Positions 55,045 to 64,000 of a stretch of 64,000 nucleotides of DNA are shown piece after piece (position 1 is the stretch's first letter; each line of letters starts with the position of its first letter). Origin of the DNA: Oceanisphaera litoralis (lineage in GTDB: Bacteria; Pseudomonadota; Gammaproteobacteria; Enterobacterales; Aeromonadaceae); NCBI RefSeq assembly GCF_016907015.1, contig NZ_JAFBBE010000004.1:1-64000 (forward strand), given 5' to 3'. Under the pieces are notes generated by a model. It searched no databases and was not told where the DNA came from. It saw only the letters and a list, made by a program, of their open reading frames with translations. The translations under genes and the position numbers were made by a program.

Positions 55045-57759
55045 TTACGCCAGCATGCGCCGGATCACATAGTGCAGTATGCCGCCGTGCCGGTAATAGG
55101 TCAGCTCGTTACCGGTATCGATACGACAGCGCACCTTGATCTGTTGCACCTTGCCGTCGGCATCGACTATCTTCACCGTCAGCTCCTTGCCGGGCGTCAG
55201 ATCATTCAGTCCCTTGATACTGATCAGCTCCTCGCCTTTCAGCCCAAGGCTGGCGGCGCTGTCGCCGATGAACTCCAGCGGCACCACTCCCATGCCAATC
55301 AGGTTGGATCTGTGAATACGCTCGTAGGACTCGGCAATCACGGCGCGCACCCCCAGCAACAGGGTGCCCTTGGCCGCCCAGTCACGGCTGGAGCCGGTGC
55401 CGTATTCCTTGCCGGCCACCACCACCAGCGGCACTTTTTCTTCCTGATAACGCATGGCGGCGTCGTAAATCGACATCTGCTCGCCACTGGGATAGTGCCG
55501 GGTTTCGCCACCCTCCACCTCTTCCAGCATGCGGTTGCGAATGCGGATATTGGCAAAGGTGCCGCGCATCATCACCTCGTGATTCCCCCGACGGGAACCA
55601 TAGGAGTTGAAATCCTTGCGCTCCACACCCAGCGACTGCAGGTACTTTCCTGCCGGACTGTCGGCCTTGATACTGCCGGCCGGGGAAATATGGTCGGTGG
55701 TGACCGAATCTCCCAAAATGGCCAGCAACCGGGCCTCGGCAATGTCTGCCACCGGCTCAGGATCTTTGGCCATGGTCTGGAAAAACGGCGGATGCTGAAT
55801 GTAGCTGGAGTCCGGCTGCCAGTGGAAGGTGCTGCTGTCTTCCACTTCGATGGCCTGCCAGCGCGCATCGCCATCGAATACCGCGGCGTATTCCTTGTGG
55901 AACATCTCTCTGTTGACCAGTTCCACCGCCTCGGCTATCGCCTGCTGTGAAGGCCAGATATCTTTCAGATAAACCGGCTTGCCGTCTTTACCGGTACCGA
56001 GCGGATCCCGGGTCAGGTCGACATTCATGCTGCCGGCCAGGGCGTAAGCCACCACCAGCGGCGGCGAGGCCAGCCAGTTGGACTTCACGAAGGGGTGAAT
56101 ACGCCCCTCGAAGTTGCGGTTACCCGACAATACGGCCGCCACCGTCATATCATGATCTTTAATGGCCTGTTCGATGGGGTCGGCCAAGGGGCCCGAGTTA
56201 CCGATACAGGTGGTGCAGCCATAGCCGACCAGATAGAAGCCCAGCTGTTCCAGGTAGGTCATCAGACCGGCTTTTTCAAGGTAGTCGGTCACCACCTTGG
56301 AGCCCGGTGCCAGCGAGCTTTTTACCCAGGGTGCCCGGTTCAGGCCCTTCTCGACCGCCGCCCGGGCCAGCAGCCCGGCGGCCATCAGCACACTCGGGTT
56401 GGAGGTATTGGTACAGGAGGTAATGGCGGCAATGACCACTGCGCCGTCTGTCAGCTTGTGACGGGTGCCATTCAACGAAAATTCGGCCTCCAGCGACTGT
56501 CTGGCCGCCACCGCCGTTTGCCCGCCCTCGCCTTCCAGGCAGTCTTTCTGATCCTGATCGACCCGGAGTTCACAGCTCTGGCCGAATACCTCGGGCACCT
56601 GCGACAGCGTGACCCTGTCTTGCGGCCGCTTGGGCCCGGCCAGGCAGGCTTCCACCTCGCTCATGTCCAGGCTGAGAGTATCGGTAAACATCGGCTCGTC
56701 GCCGGCATGTCGCCATAAACCCTGTGCCTTGCAATAGGCTTCAACCAGTTCCACCTGTTCCTCACTGCGACCGGTCAGCGTCAGGTAGCGCAGGGTTTCT
56801 TCGTCCACCGGGAAGAAACCACAGGTGGCACCGTATTCCGGCGCCATATTGGCGATGGTGGCGCGGTCGGCCAGCGGCAAGGTCGCCAGACCGTCACCGT
56901 AGAATTCCACGAACTTGCCGACCACGCCTTTGTTGCGCAGCATCTGCACCACCGTCAGTACCAGATCGGTGGCGGTAATACCTTCACGCAACTTGCCGGA
57001 GAGCTTGAAGCCCACCACCTCGGGGATCAGCATCGATACCGGCTGGCCCAGCATGGCCGCCTCGGCCTCTATGCCGCCCACGCCCCAACCGAGGATCCCC
57101 AGGGCATTGATCATGGTGGTATGGGAGTCGGTCCCCACCAGGGTATCCGGGCAGACAATGGTGGTACCGTCCTGCTGCTGTTGCCAGACCGTCTGGCCCA
57201 GATATTCCAGGTTGACCTGGTGACAGATGCCGGTGCCGGGCGGCACCACCCTAAAGTTATCGAAGGTTTGCTGGCCCCAGCGCAAGAAGGCATAACGCTC
57301 GCCGTTACGGGCCATTTCCATGTCCACGTTGGTGGCAAAGGCCTGCTCGCTGGCAAAGGCATCCACCATCACGGAGTGGTCGATGACCAGATCCACCGCC
57401 GACAGCGGGTTCACCTGTTCGGCCTGGCCGCCCAGTCGCCGCACCGCATCGCGCATGGCGGCCAGATCCACCACCGCCGGCACCCCGGTAAAGTCCTGCA
57501 TCAGCACCCGCACCGGGCGAAAGGCAATTTCCCGATCAGACGCCCCGCGCGTCAGCCAGTCGGCCATGGCGGCGATATCCTCCTGGGTCACGGTGTCGTT
57601 ATCCAGGTTGCGCAGCAGGTTTTCGGTCAATACTTTCAACGATTTGGGCAGTCGAGCCAGTTCCTGACCCTGAGGAAGTTTTTGCAGACAGTAATAAAGA
57701 TAGGATTTCTGACCCAGGGTCAGCGTATCGGTAAAAGACGAAGTCAGACGGTAAGACAT
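55045..57759 (-). CDS. acnA: aconitate hydratase AcnA
   Basis: [4Fe-4S] enzyme converting citrate to isocitrate; AcnA is the stress- and stationary-phase form in enterics. About 904 residues as expected. The cluster cysteines are in SCTNTS (near 449) and [10 protein letters not shown] (near 515 and 518), with the same 66+3 spacing as E. coli AcnA. Other marks are [15 protein letters not shown] near 92, DHISPAGSI and the swivelling-domain [15 protein letters not shown]. Two adjacent ATGs exist (57762, 57759) directly after AAGGAGGA; the second has the better spacing. Divergent from rimK. Confidence 0.96.
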   Translation of the reverse strand: MSYRLTSSFTDTLTLGQKSYLYYCLQKLPQGQELARLPKSLKVLTENLLRNLDNDTVTQEDIAAMADWLTRGASDREIAFRPVRVLMQDFTGVPAVVDLAAMRDAVRRLGGQAEQVNPLSAVDLVIDHSVMVDAFASEQAFATNVDMEMARNGERYAFLRWGQQTFDNFRVVPPGTGICHQVNLEYLGQTVWQQQQDGTTIVCPDTLVGTDSHTTMINALGILGWGVGGIEAEAAMLGQPVSMLIPEVVGFKLSGKLREGITATDLVLTVVQMLRNKGVVGKFVEFYGDGLATLPLADRATIANMAPEYGATCGFFPVDEETLRYLTLTGRSEEQVELVEAYCKAQGLWRHAGDEPMFTDTLSLDMSEVEACLAGPKRPQDRVTLSQVPEVFGQSCELRVDQDQKDCLEGEGGQTAVAARQSLEAEFSLNGTRHKLTDGAVVIAAITSCTNTSNPSVLMAAGLLARAAVEKGLNRAPWVKSSLAPGSKVVTDYLEKAGLMTYLEQLGFYLVGYGCTTCIGNSGPLADPIEQAIKDHDMTVAAVLSGNRNFEGRIHPFVKSNWLASPPLVVAYALAGSMNVDLTRDPLGTGKDGKPVYLKDIWPSQQAIAEAVELVNREMFHKEYAAVFDGDARWQAIEVEDSSTFHWQPDSSYIQHPPFFQTMAKDPEPVADIAEARLLAILGDSVTTDHISPAGSIKADSPAGKYLQSLGVERKDFNSYGSRRGNHEVMMRGTFANIRIRNRMLEEVEGGETRHYPSGEQMSIYDAAMRYQEEKVPLVVVAGKEYGTGSSRDWAAKGTLLLGVRAVIAESYERIHRSNLIGMGVVPLEFIGDSAASLGLKGEELISIKGLNDLTPGKELTVKIVDADGKVQQIKVRCRIDTGNELTYYRHGGILHYVIRRMLA

Positions 57760-58038
57760 CATTCCTCCTTAACGATGGAAGTCGTCGGTGCAAAGTTCAC
57801 CAACTCGGATCCATTTAGACACAGACAGAGCCACAAAGGAAGCTCATGCTCAAAAAGCGTCCAAACCCGGCCATTATTGGCGTAAAAACAGGCCAATACT
57901 GCTACGTTAAGGTCATATTCGAATATTTTTGGCTTCAGCCCCGGTATTTCTTGTTGGCGCAATGCCGTTGGATAGCGTAGATAGAGGGCCTGAATTGTCT
58001 CCCCTGAACACCAACGGATAGAGAGCCGTGCCACAGAC

Positions 58039-58941
58039 ATGAAAATTGCCATTCTTTCACGCAATGTATCCCTGTATTCCACCCGCCGCCTGCGCGAAGC
58101 CGCCGAGGCCCGGGGCCATGAGGTGCGCATCATCGATGCCCTCAAGTGCTACATGAACATCAATGCCAACAAGCCGTCTATCCACTATTACGGTGAGGAG
58201 CTCGAGCACTTCGATGCGATTATTCCGCGTATCGGTGCCAGCGTGACCTTCTACGGCACCGCCGTGTTGCGCCAGTTCGAGATGATGAACGGCTACTCGC
58301 TGAACCATTCGGCTGCCATCAGCCGCTCCCGCGACAAGTTGCGCTCGCTGCAGTTGCTGTCGGGCCAGGGCGTCGGCATGCCGGTGACCGGCTTCGCCTG
58401 CAAGCCGGATGATGTGCCCGATCTGATCGACATGGTGGGTGGCGCCCCCCTGGTCATCAAGCTGCTGGAAGGCACCCAGGGCATAGGGGTGGTACTGGCG
58501 GAAACCCGCAAGGCCGCCGAAAGCGTGCTGGAAGCCTTTATGGGCCTCAAGGCCAACATAATGGTGCAGGAATTTATCGAAGAGGCCGGCGGCGCCGATA
58601 TTCGCTGCTTCGTGCTGGGTGACAAGGTGATCGCCGCCATGAAACGGCAGGCCAAGGAAGGCGAGTTTCGCTCCAACCTGCACCGGGGGGGGGATGCTCA
58701 GCTGGTGCGGATCACTCCGGAAGAACGCAAGACTGCCATCGCATCGGCCCGGGCCATGGGTCTTAGCGTGGCCGGGGTTGACCTGCTGCGCTCCAGGCGT
58801 GGCCCGCTGGTGATGGAGGTCAACTCCTCGCCGGGCCTGCAGGGCATCGAGGTGGCAACCGGTAAGGATGTAGCAGATCTGATGATCCAGTACATCGAGA
58901 AGCACGCCCATAAAAAGACCAAGACCCGGGAACGAGGCTGA
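58039..58941 (+). CDS. rimK: RimK, ATP-grasp ribosomal protein S6 modification enzyme
   Basis: ATP-grasp ligase that adds glutamates to the C-terminus of ribosomal protein S6; it also makes poly-glutamate in vitro. The 300 residues match E. coli RimK, starting [21 protein letters not shown]-grasp motifs are [19 protein letters not shown] near 137-155, [18 protein letters not shown] near 176, and [14 protein letters not shown] near 258 with the Mg-binding Glu/Asn. Its stop overlaps the next start (TGATG). The 276 bp to acnA hold the divergent promoters; I recognise no specific site. Confidence 0.95.
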   Translation: MKIAILSRNVSLYSTRRLREAAEARGHEVRIIDALKCYMNINANKPSIHYYGEELEHFDAIIPRIGASVTFYGTAVLRQFEMMNGYSLNHSAAISRSRDKLRSLQLLSGQGVGMPVTGFACKPDDVPDLIDMVGGAPLVIKLLEGTQGIGVVLAETRKAAESVLEAFMGLKANIMVQEFIEEAGGADIRCFVLGDKVIAAMKRQAKEGEFRSNLHRGGDAQLVRITPEERKTAIASARAMGLSVAGVDLLRSRRGPLVMEVNSSPGLQGIEVATGKDVADLMIQYIEKHAHKKTKTRERG

Positions 58942-59960
58942 TGGTGGTCCCTTTTCAACTCGCCGGAGAGGAAATTGCCCCGGGCCAGCGCAAGGTACTG
59001 CAGCTGGCGCTGGCCCAGCTTTATACCCAGTCTCCGCTGACGGTACCGCTGGAAGTGGTGCACGGCAAGCAGGCCGGCCCGGTGCTGTTGATCTGCGCCG
59101 CCATTCATGGTGACGAACTCAACGGCATCGAAATCGTCAATCAGGTATTGCGCCGGGTCAATCCGGCTCGGCTGAAGGGCACCCTGATCGCGGTGCCCGT
59201 GGTGAATGTGTTCGGTTTTATCCACAAATCCCGCTATCTGCCGGACCGACGGGATCTGAATCGCTGTTTTCCGGGCTCGGAAAAAGGCTCGCTCGGCTCG
59301 CGGGTGGCGCATTTTTTCGTCGATGAAATCGTCAACAAGTGCTCGCACATCATCGATCTGCACACCGGCGCCATCCACCGCGCCAACCTGCCCCAGATCC
59401 GGGCCCAGCTGGACTGCGACATCACCCGCCACATGTCCGAAAGCTTTGGTGCGCCGGTGATCCTGGACTCCAGCATTCGCGATGGTTCGCTGCGGGCGGT
59501 GGCAGAAAGCCGCGACATTCCGGTGATCCTGTATGAGGCCGGCGAAGCCCTGCGCTTCGACCCGGTGGCCATCAAGGCCGGTACCCGTGGCGTGCTGAAC
59601 GTGATGCGCACCCTCGGCATGCTGAAGCCCACTGTGACTAAAGCGCGGATGAACCCGATGATCGCCAAATCCAGCGCCTGGATCCGCGCCGAGCAAGACG
59701 GTCTTTTGCATCTCAGGGCCCGACTGGGTGATAGGGTGAGCAAGGGGGAGTGCCTCGGGACCATTACTGCGCCGCTGGGGACGGAGCTCTGTGAAGTGAT
59801 CGCCCCCAAGGGAGGCATAGTGATTGGATGTCTGACCATGCCCTTGGTGAACGAAGGGGATGCTGTCTACCATATTGCCAGCTTTGACGAGATGAAACAG
59901 GCCGAGATAAGCGTGGAACGTTTTGTGGACGAACTCGATATCCATCCGCAGACATTATAA
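58941..59960 (+). CDS. succinylglutamate desuccinylase/aspartoacylase family zinc hydrolase, RimK-linked
   Basis: A 339-residue M14-like zinc amidohydrolase. The ligand motif HGDELNGIE (His and Glu near 57-60), RDLNRCFPG near 104, and the third ligand in IDLHTGAIHR near 140 are intact. A C-terminal beta-domain (ARLGDRVSKGECLGTI) resembles a biotinyl-lipoyl fold. It is translationally coupled to rimK. Because RimK makes alpha-linked glutamate tails, a hydrolase acting on N-acyl or glutamyl bonds is a reasonable partner, but the substrate is not known. Confidence 0.88.
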   Translation: MVVPFQLAGEEIAPGQRKVLQLALAQLYTQSPLTVPLEVVHGKQAGPVLLICAAIHGDELNGIEIVNQVLRRVNPARLKGTLIAVPVVNVFGFIHKSRYLPDRRDLNRCFPGSEKGSLGSRVAHFFVDEIVNKCSHIIDLHTGAIHRANLPQIRAQLDCDITRHMSESFGAPVILDSSIRDGSLRAVAESRDIPVILYEAGEALRFDPVAIKAGTRGVLNVMRTLGMLKPTVTKARMNPMIAKSSAWIRAEQDGLLHLRARLGDRVSKGECLGTITAPLGTELCEVIAPKGGIVIGCLTMPLVNEGDAVYHIASFDEMKQAEISVERFVDELDIHPQTL

Positions 59961-59984
59961 AAAAGGGGCCCAGGCCCCTTTTTT
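59959..59984. terminator. bidirectional terminator between the rimK operon and serA
   Basis: AAAAAAGGGGCC, two-base loop, GGCCCCTTTTTT: a 12-pair perfect dyad with A and T tails on opposite sides. It is active in either direction between convergent transcription units. Confidence 0.92.
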
Positions 59985-60000
59985 ATGACGAATGCTGAAA

Positions 60001-61230
60001 TCAGTGCAAAATTCGGGCACGAATGGTGCCGTCTATGGATTTCAGCTTCTCCAGCGCCTGATCGCTTTGTGCCGTTTCCACTTCGATGACCACATAACCA
60101 ATCTTGGCCGAGGTCTGCAGATACTGGGCGGCGATGTTGATATCGTCGGCTGAAAAGGCCTGCACTATCTGGCTTAGGATCCCCGGCTTGTTGTGATGAA
60201 TATGCAGCAGACGGCTGGTGCCGACATGTTGGGGCAGGGACACCTCGGGAAAGTTGACCGCCGACAGGGTGGAGCCGTTGTCGGAATACTTGATAAGCTT
60301 GCCGGCCACTTCATAACCGATGTTTTCCTGCGCTTCCTGGGTGGAGCCACCGATATGGGGGGTCAGGATCACGTTATCGAATTCCCGCAGGGGTGACACA
60401 AACTCTTCGTCGTTGGACTTGGGCTCAACCGGGAATACATCGATGGCGGCTCCGGCAATGTGCTTGCTGGCAAGGGCTGCTGCCAGGGCATCTATCTCCA
60501 CGACGGTTCCGCGAGAGGCGTTGATCAGGATGGCGCCCGGCTTCATCATCGCCAGCTCTTCGGCACCCAGCATATTCCTGGTCTGCGCGGTTTCCGGCAC
60601 ATGCAGCGAGACCACGTCGGACATGTTCAGCAGCTCCTGCAGGCTGGTTACCTGAGTGGCGTTACCCAGAGACAGCTTGCTTTCGACATCGTAATAGAAC
60701 ACCTGCATGCCGATACCTTCGGCGATAATACCAAGCTGGGTACCGATGTGACCATAACCGATGATACCCAGACGCTTGCCACGCGCTTCAAAGGAATGGT
60801 TGGCGGTTTTCTGCCATTCGCCGCGATGGGCTTTCGCATTGCGCTCGGGAATGCCACGCAGCAACAGCAGCAGTTCACCCAGTACCAGTTCGGCCACACT
60901 GCGGGTATTGGAGAAGGGGGCGTTGAATACCGGGATGCCGCGAATTTCGGCGGCATTCAAATCGACCTGATTGGTTCCGATGCAGAAACAGCCGATGGCC
61001 ACCAGCTTGTCGGCGGCGTCCAGTACCGCTTCGGTCAATTGGGTACGCGAGCGCAAACCAACGAAATGAACGTCTTTAATGCGTTCTTTCAGTTCATCTT
61101 CCGCCAGAGAGGTCTTCAGGTAGTCGATGTTGCTGTAACCTGCACTTTTGAAAGATTCAACGGTGCCCGGGTGTACTCCTTCCAGTAGTAAAATTTTAAT
61201 TTTTTCTTTATCTAAAGAGTGATTAGCCAT
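60001..61230 (-). CDS. serA: D-3-phosphoglycerate dehydrogenase
   Basis: First step of serine synthesis, oxidising 3-phosphoglycerate with NAD. The 409 residues equal E. coli SerA (410). The NAD fold is GIIGYGHIGTQLG near 154-166, catalytic Arg lies in NASRGTVVEIDAL near 236, and the Glu/His pair in VILTPHIGGST near 289. A C-terminal ACT domain (RLLHIHHNKPGILSQIVQAF) allows serine feedback inhibition. The ATG at 61230 has AAAGGACCAGGTA upstream. Serine is the donor for the one-carbon genes found in this window. Confidence 0.97.
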   Translation of the reverse strand: MANHSLDKEKIKILLLEGVHPGTVESFKSAGYSNIDYLKTSLAEDELKERIKDVHFVGLRSRTQLTEAVLDAADKLVAIGCFCIGTNQVDLNAAEIRGIPVFNAPFSNTRSVAELVLGELLLLLRGIPERNAKAHRGEWQKTANHSFEARGKRLGIIGYGHIGTQLGIIAEGIGMQVFYYDVESKLSLGNATQVTSLQELLNMSDVVSLHVPETAQTRNMLGAEELAMMKPGAILINASRGTVVEIDALAAALASKHIAGAAIDVFPVEPKSNDEEFVSPLREFDNVILTPHIGGSTQEAQENIGYEVAGKLIKYSDNGSTLSAVNFPEVSLPQHVGTSRLLHIHHNKPGILSQIVQAFSADDINIAAQYLQTSAKIGYVVIEVETAQSDQALEKLKSIDGTIRARILH

Positions 61231-61392
61231 TACCTGGTCCTTTATGACTGCTGCGTTAACATCAACATAAAGTACCAAAAACATCGGCTTTATGGAACTT
61301 TTGCAATCAAAGCCACGTTTTTTGAAGTTATAAATTTTTTTTTAACCGTCTCACCATGCAGGCGGCAATTCCATTCGCCTCCCCGATACCGT

Positions 61393-62106
61393 TCAATCCA
61401 GATTGAAGACCACCTGCACCCGGTCGCTAAACTGGATTTCATTCTGCACATAGCTGGCATCCTGGGCTTCTTCCGAAGCCATCTTGTTCATCATGCCAAA
61501 ATGCCGGGGGGGCGCTGTCGGTTCCTGGGGCTGATACTCGATGGCATAGACATCGCCCAGCTTGCGGCCGAATCCCTGCACTAATTCTTCGGCCAGCTCC
61601 CTGGCATGGGTGACCGCCGCCAGACGAGCCTCACGGCGTAATTCGTCCGCATCACGTCGGTCATAACTGACCTGCCGAATAGTCTGAATACCCTGCTCCA
61701 GTATCTTGTTCAGGGTCTGGCTCAACAAATCAAGATCATACAGTCGCACCCCGATCTGACGCTCGGCCTGATAACCAACCAGCTTGGGGCCCTCGCCGTT
61801 TTTCGAATAGGTATAATCGGGACGGGTGATCACATTACCGCTGTCGATGTCCTGCTTGCCGATCCCGAGGCTCGCCAGGCTGCTGAACAGCGCCGCCACC
61901 TTGGTATCCACTTCCTCTTTCGCCAGCCGACTTTCCGGCCTGAGTGCGGTCACCGCCACCGACAGGGTCGCCATGTCGGGAGCCACCCGTATTTCCGACC
62001 GCCCCTGAGTGACCAGGTGAGGATGGTCGGGAACCGCGATGGCAAAGGTGGCAGAGCTGAACAGCAGTGGCAACAACGACAGGCAGCCCTGTGGAGAGAT
62101 ACGCAT
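61393..62106 (-). CDS. yggE: SIMPL-domain periplasmic protein, YggE-like (oxidative stress defence)
   Basis: Periplasmic protein implicated in lowering reactive oxygen species in E. coli. About 237 residues: a signal peptide (CLSLLPLLFSSATFAIA) followed by the SIMPL/DUF541 core (VTQGRSEIRVAPDMATLSVAV, then DSGNVITRPDYTY, RREARLAAVTHARELAEEL). Three possible starts exist (TTG 62127, ATG 62118, ATG 62106). The ATG at 62106 has AGG seven bases upstream and gives a normal signal peptide. It is upstream of serA on the same strand; yggE is also near serA in E. coli. Confidence 0.88.
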   Translation of the reverse strand: MRISPQGCLSLLPLLFSSATFAIAVPDHPHLVTQGRSEIRVAPDMATLSVAVTALRPESRLAKEEVDTKVAALFSSLASLGIGKQDIDSGNVITRPDYTYSKNGEGPKLVGYQAERQIGVRLYDLDLLSQTLNKILEQGIQTIRQVSYDRRDADELRREARLAAVTHARELAEELVQGFGRKLGDVYAIEYQPQEPTAPPRHFGMMNKMASEEAQDASYVQNEIQFSDRVQVVFNLD

Positions 62107-62160
62107 AATAAGCCTCATGATAAGCAAGCACCAAGGTCTCCCCGAATGGAGCCAACCGTT

Positions 62161-62655
62161 TTAATCATGATGACTATACACCGCCAGCCAGTTGACTACA
62201 TCGTCGATCAGCTCACCGTCGAGGTGCGCTGTGTCAACGACAGTCGCGACCAGTACCGGCTCCGGCAGCTCGCTTTCGTAAAGAATGTCGTCCAGATCCA
62301 GCACCACCAACTCGTCGGCAGCCATCGTCCCGGCCGGCTCTGGTAATGTCGGGATATTCGTTGACAACGGCACGTCTGCTTCCATTCCGAGTGGATACAC
62401 CGCCAAAGAAACGCCCATGTCATCCAGGAGGATAATGTCACCCGGCGCACCGGGCCCGGACAAGCACCAGCTCTGCCCCTCGAAGTCGATGGTAAATGCC
62501 GCCACCGACTCGCCTTCACCATCGAAGAGTTCAACCTGCTCCAGTGTATGGCCGCCGAGTGGCCAGGGTATGCTGATGCCATCATCCACCAGGATGTCTT
62601 GCCCATCCCAGCGATAACTGACCCCCTGCAGTAGAACCGTGGTCACCTTGGCCAT
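62161..62655 (-). CDS. acidic hypothetical protein next to an RTX gene
   Basis: I do not recognise this family. The 164 residues are strongly acidic (Asp/Glu-rich) and beta-strand-like in the first half (TTVLLQGVSYRWDGQDILVDD, FDGEGESVAAFTIDFEG), with a long hydrophobic/acidic segment ELVVLDLDDILYESELPEP and no signal peptide or membrane helix. One Cys is present (SWCLSG). The ATG at 62655 follows GAGGTTAAC; the frame extends to a TTG at 62676. It starts 43 bases after the stop of the large RTX protein gene on the same strand. It may be a cytoplasmic partner of that secreted protein, but this is only context. Confidence 0.65.
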   Translation of the reverse strand: MAKVTTVLLQGVSYRWDGQDILVDDGISIPWPLGGHTLEQVELFDGEGESVAAFTIDFEGQSWCLSGPGAPGDIILLDDMGVSLAVYPLGMEADVPLSTNIPTLPEPAGTMAADELVVLDLDDILYESELPEPVLVATVVDTAHLDGELIDDVVNWLAVYSHHD

Positions 62656-62698
62656 GTTAACCTCTGTGTCTGTCAAAAAAGGCGGGCTCCTCCCTGTA

Positions 62699-64000
62699 TC
62701 AGCTATCTACTACCAGAGTCTGCTGTTCCAGCATGGCGTTGATGAGATCCGTACTGTTGGCCGCCCCGTACAGCTCCAGCAAATCGGCGTTTTCAAAACG
62801 GATTTGCTGCCATTCATGGCCCGCTTCGGGAGATACCTGCAGCAGGGTATCGCCGTGGTCTGCCTTGAAATTCAGACAGTCGGACAGATCGGCGGTATCG
62901 ATATCCGTCAGCAAGGCACTCAAATCCAGCCTGTCCTCCAGGGTGAAATCGGTGATGACATTGACCGAGTTGGGATCGGCCTCGGTAAATATGAAGGTAT
63001 CGATTCCGCTACCGCCGGTCAGAATATTGTTGCCCAGAAGACCATTCAGCTCGTCATGACCATGACCGCCTGCCAGCACATCGATATCGTCGCCACCCAT
63101 CAGTTTGTCGTCTCCCTCAAGCCCCAGAATATGCAGCTTGGCACCTGCCAATGCCTGCAGGGGGTCGGCAAAGGCCGAGCCGACCAGATGCTGGGTTGCG
63201 CTATCGACATTGATGTCAAAGGGGTGGATAACCTTTTGTCCCGAACAATCCATGGTGGTCAGTTCGAACTCCAGATTCTTTCCCCCCAGAAAAGAGGCTG
63301 AGGATATGGGATCGAGATGCTGCAGATCGAACTCGTAACTGCCGTCCGCCTTCACTTCCAGAACGAAAAACTCCGGGTTATCGACCTTGTCCAGCTTGTT
63401 GTCGATATAGGCCGTCAGCCGCTCACCCAGGTAATCTTCACCATCGAACATATCTTCTCTGACCCACACTATGTCATCGGGAGCATTCTGCCACGACAGG
63501 TTGATACCGGAGTCGATATCCCCCTGATCGACGAGCAGACCCGCCGCCGCAAGGGCATGGCCCCAGAGCCCCGCAAAAGAGGCGGCAACATGAGGCAGGC
63601 TGATGTGATCAATCCAGTAACTGATGGGCGGGCAACCCGGGTGTGAACCGTTGCCATTATCTCCACCGTCATTGCCTCCGCTACCATTGCCTCCACTACC
63701 ATCAGACGGCGGGGTCTGTCCATTATCCTCCACGGTAATATTCAGCGTGGCGCTGCTGGTATCGCCATCCTGGTCTTTCACTGTGTAGACAAAGGATTCG
63801 GTAGTATCTTGATCCACATCGGCCGGACCGCTGTAATCAAACTGACCATCGCGCCCTATGGTCAGAGTGCTGCCGCTCTCGGTAGTAATGGTGACCGTCC
63901 CCGACACTGGCACCACATAGGTCACCAGATAGGCACCATCGCCCAGTTCCTCGATGGTAACGCCATCCAGATTTTGATAATCACCGATATTGTCAGCAGA
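62699..64000 (-). CDS. large RTX/type I-secreted protein, C-terminal part
   Basis: The visible 433 residues are the C-terminus of a bigger protein whose 5' part lies beyond the right edge. In order: an Ig/cadherin-like repeat of the VCBS type ending FVYTVKDQDGDTSSATLNIT, a Gly/Asn/Asp-rich linker (GSGGNGSGGNDGGDNGNGS), a unique ~140-residue region, RTX nonapeptides (LEGDDKLMGGDDIDVLAGG and GGHGHDELNGLLGNN) that bind calcium, then GGSGIDTFIFTEADPNSVNVI with DFTLEDRLDLSALL, the VCA0849-type type I secretion C-terminal signature. Likely a surface adhesin or giant repeat protein exported by a TolC-dependent ABC system, whose genes are not in the window. Confidence 0.88.
   Translation of the reverse strand, partial: SADNIGDYQNLDGVTIEELGDGAYLVTYVVPVSGTVTITTESGSTLTIGRDGQFDYSGPADVDQDTTESFVYTVKDQDGDTSSATLNITVEDNGQTPPSDGSGGNGSGGNDGGDNGNGSHPGCPPISYWIDHISLPHVAASFAGLWGHALAAAGLLVDQGDIDSGINLSWQNAPDDIVWVREDMFDGEDYLGERLTAYIDNKLDKVDNPEFFVLEVKADGSYEFDLQHLDPISSASFLGGKNLEFELTTMDCSGQKVIHPFDINVDSATQHLVGSAFADPLQALAGAKLHILGLEGDDKLMGGDDIDVLAGGHGHDELNGLLGNNILTGGSGIDTFIFTEADPNSVNVITDFTLEDRLDLSALLTDIDTADLSDCLNFKADHGDTLLQVSPEAGHEWQQIRFENADLLELYGAANSTDLINAMLEQQTLVVDS

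Overview
The window is a GC-rich gammaproteobacterial chromosome segment. It has almost no mobile DNA and is dominated by core metabolism, envelope-stress and transport genes. Gene content and order fit a relative of Aeromonas in the Oceanimonas/Zobellella/Oceanisphaera group. Supporting points are pspF next to sapABCDF, argX-hisR tRNAs next to folD, zapA-6S RNA-fau, ygfB-ubiH-ubiI-gcvTHP and an rssB-like gene beside galU. The genus is an inference; the class is well supported.

Layout. 1-6.2 kb: N-terminal part of a creatinase, lpxH, divergent ppiB/cysS, a small lipoprotein, a voltage-gated-type K+ channel and folD. 6.3-6.5 kb: tRNA-Arg(TCT) and tRNA-His(GTG) behind a strong promoter. 6.8-17 kb: a sigma54-driven pspABC-ycjX-ycjF operon, divergent from pspF-sapABCDF. 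17-23.6 kb: a complete RND efflux pump (MFP, RND, OMF) with its TetR regulator as last gene, then convergent miaE. 24.4-30.4 kb: ribose operon rbsDACBK-rbsR. 30.4-34.8 kb: DMT transporter, yciB, yciI, a ComEA-like HhH protein, galU and an RssB-like regulator. 34.9-39.4 kb: a DnaT/DnaC-type primosome pair, six 11-bp tandem repeats, and a large membrane HD-GYP protein. 39.4-41.2 kb: yqjD-yqjE-yqjK-like genes and a host-attachment-family protein. 41.4-49.4 kb: gcvTHP, ubiI, ubiH and ygfB. 49.5-52.3 kb: zapA, 6S RNA, a VF530-family gene, a MITE-like and a REP-like repeat, fau and rpiA. 52.4-55 kb: modABC. 55-61.2 kb: acnA, rimK with a zinc carboxypeptidase/desuccinylase-family gene, and serA. 61.4-64 kb: a YggE-like SIMPL protein, an acidic hypothetical protein and the C-terminal end of a large RTX/type I-secreted protein that runs off the window.

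How they work together. Envelope maintenance is a theme: Psp response, Sap peptide uptake, lpxH, the RND pump and membrane-anchored YqjD/E. One-carbon metabolism recurs as folD, fau, gcvTHP and serA. The ribose operon feeds the pentose pool, where rpiA also acts.

The least explained items are small: the 11-bp repeat array behind dnaC, an 8-codon ORF with a very strong ribosome binding site inside its own promoter-to-terminator unit upstream of gcvT, a 28-codon ORF made of 12-bp repeats and coupled to yqjE, a partial tandem duplication of the fau 3' end, and a ~150-bp inverted-repeat element next to a REP-like element. No CRISPR array, prophage or complete insertion sequence was seen.
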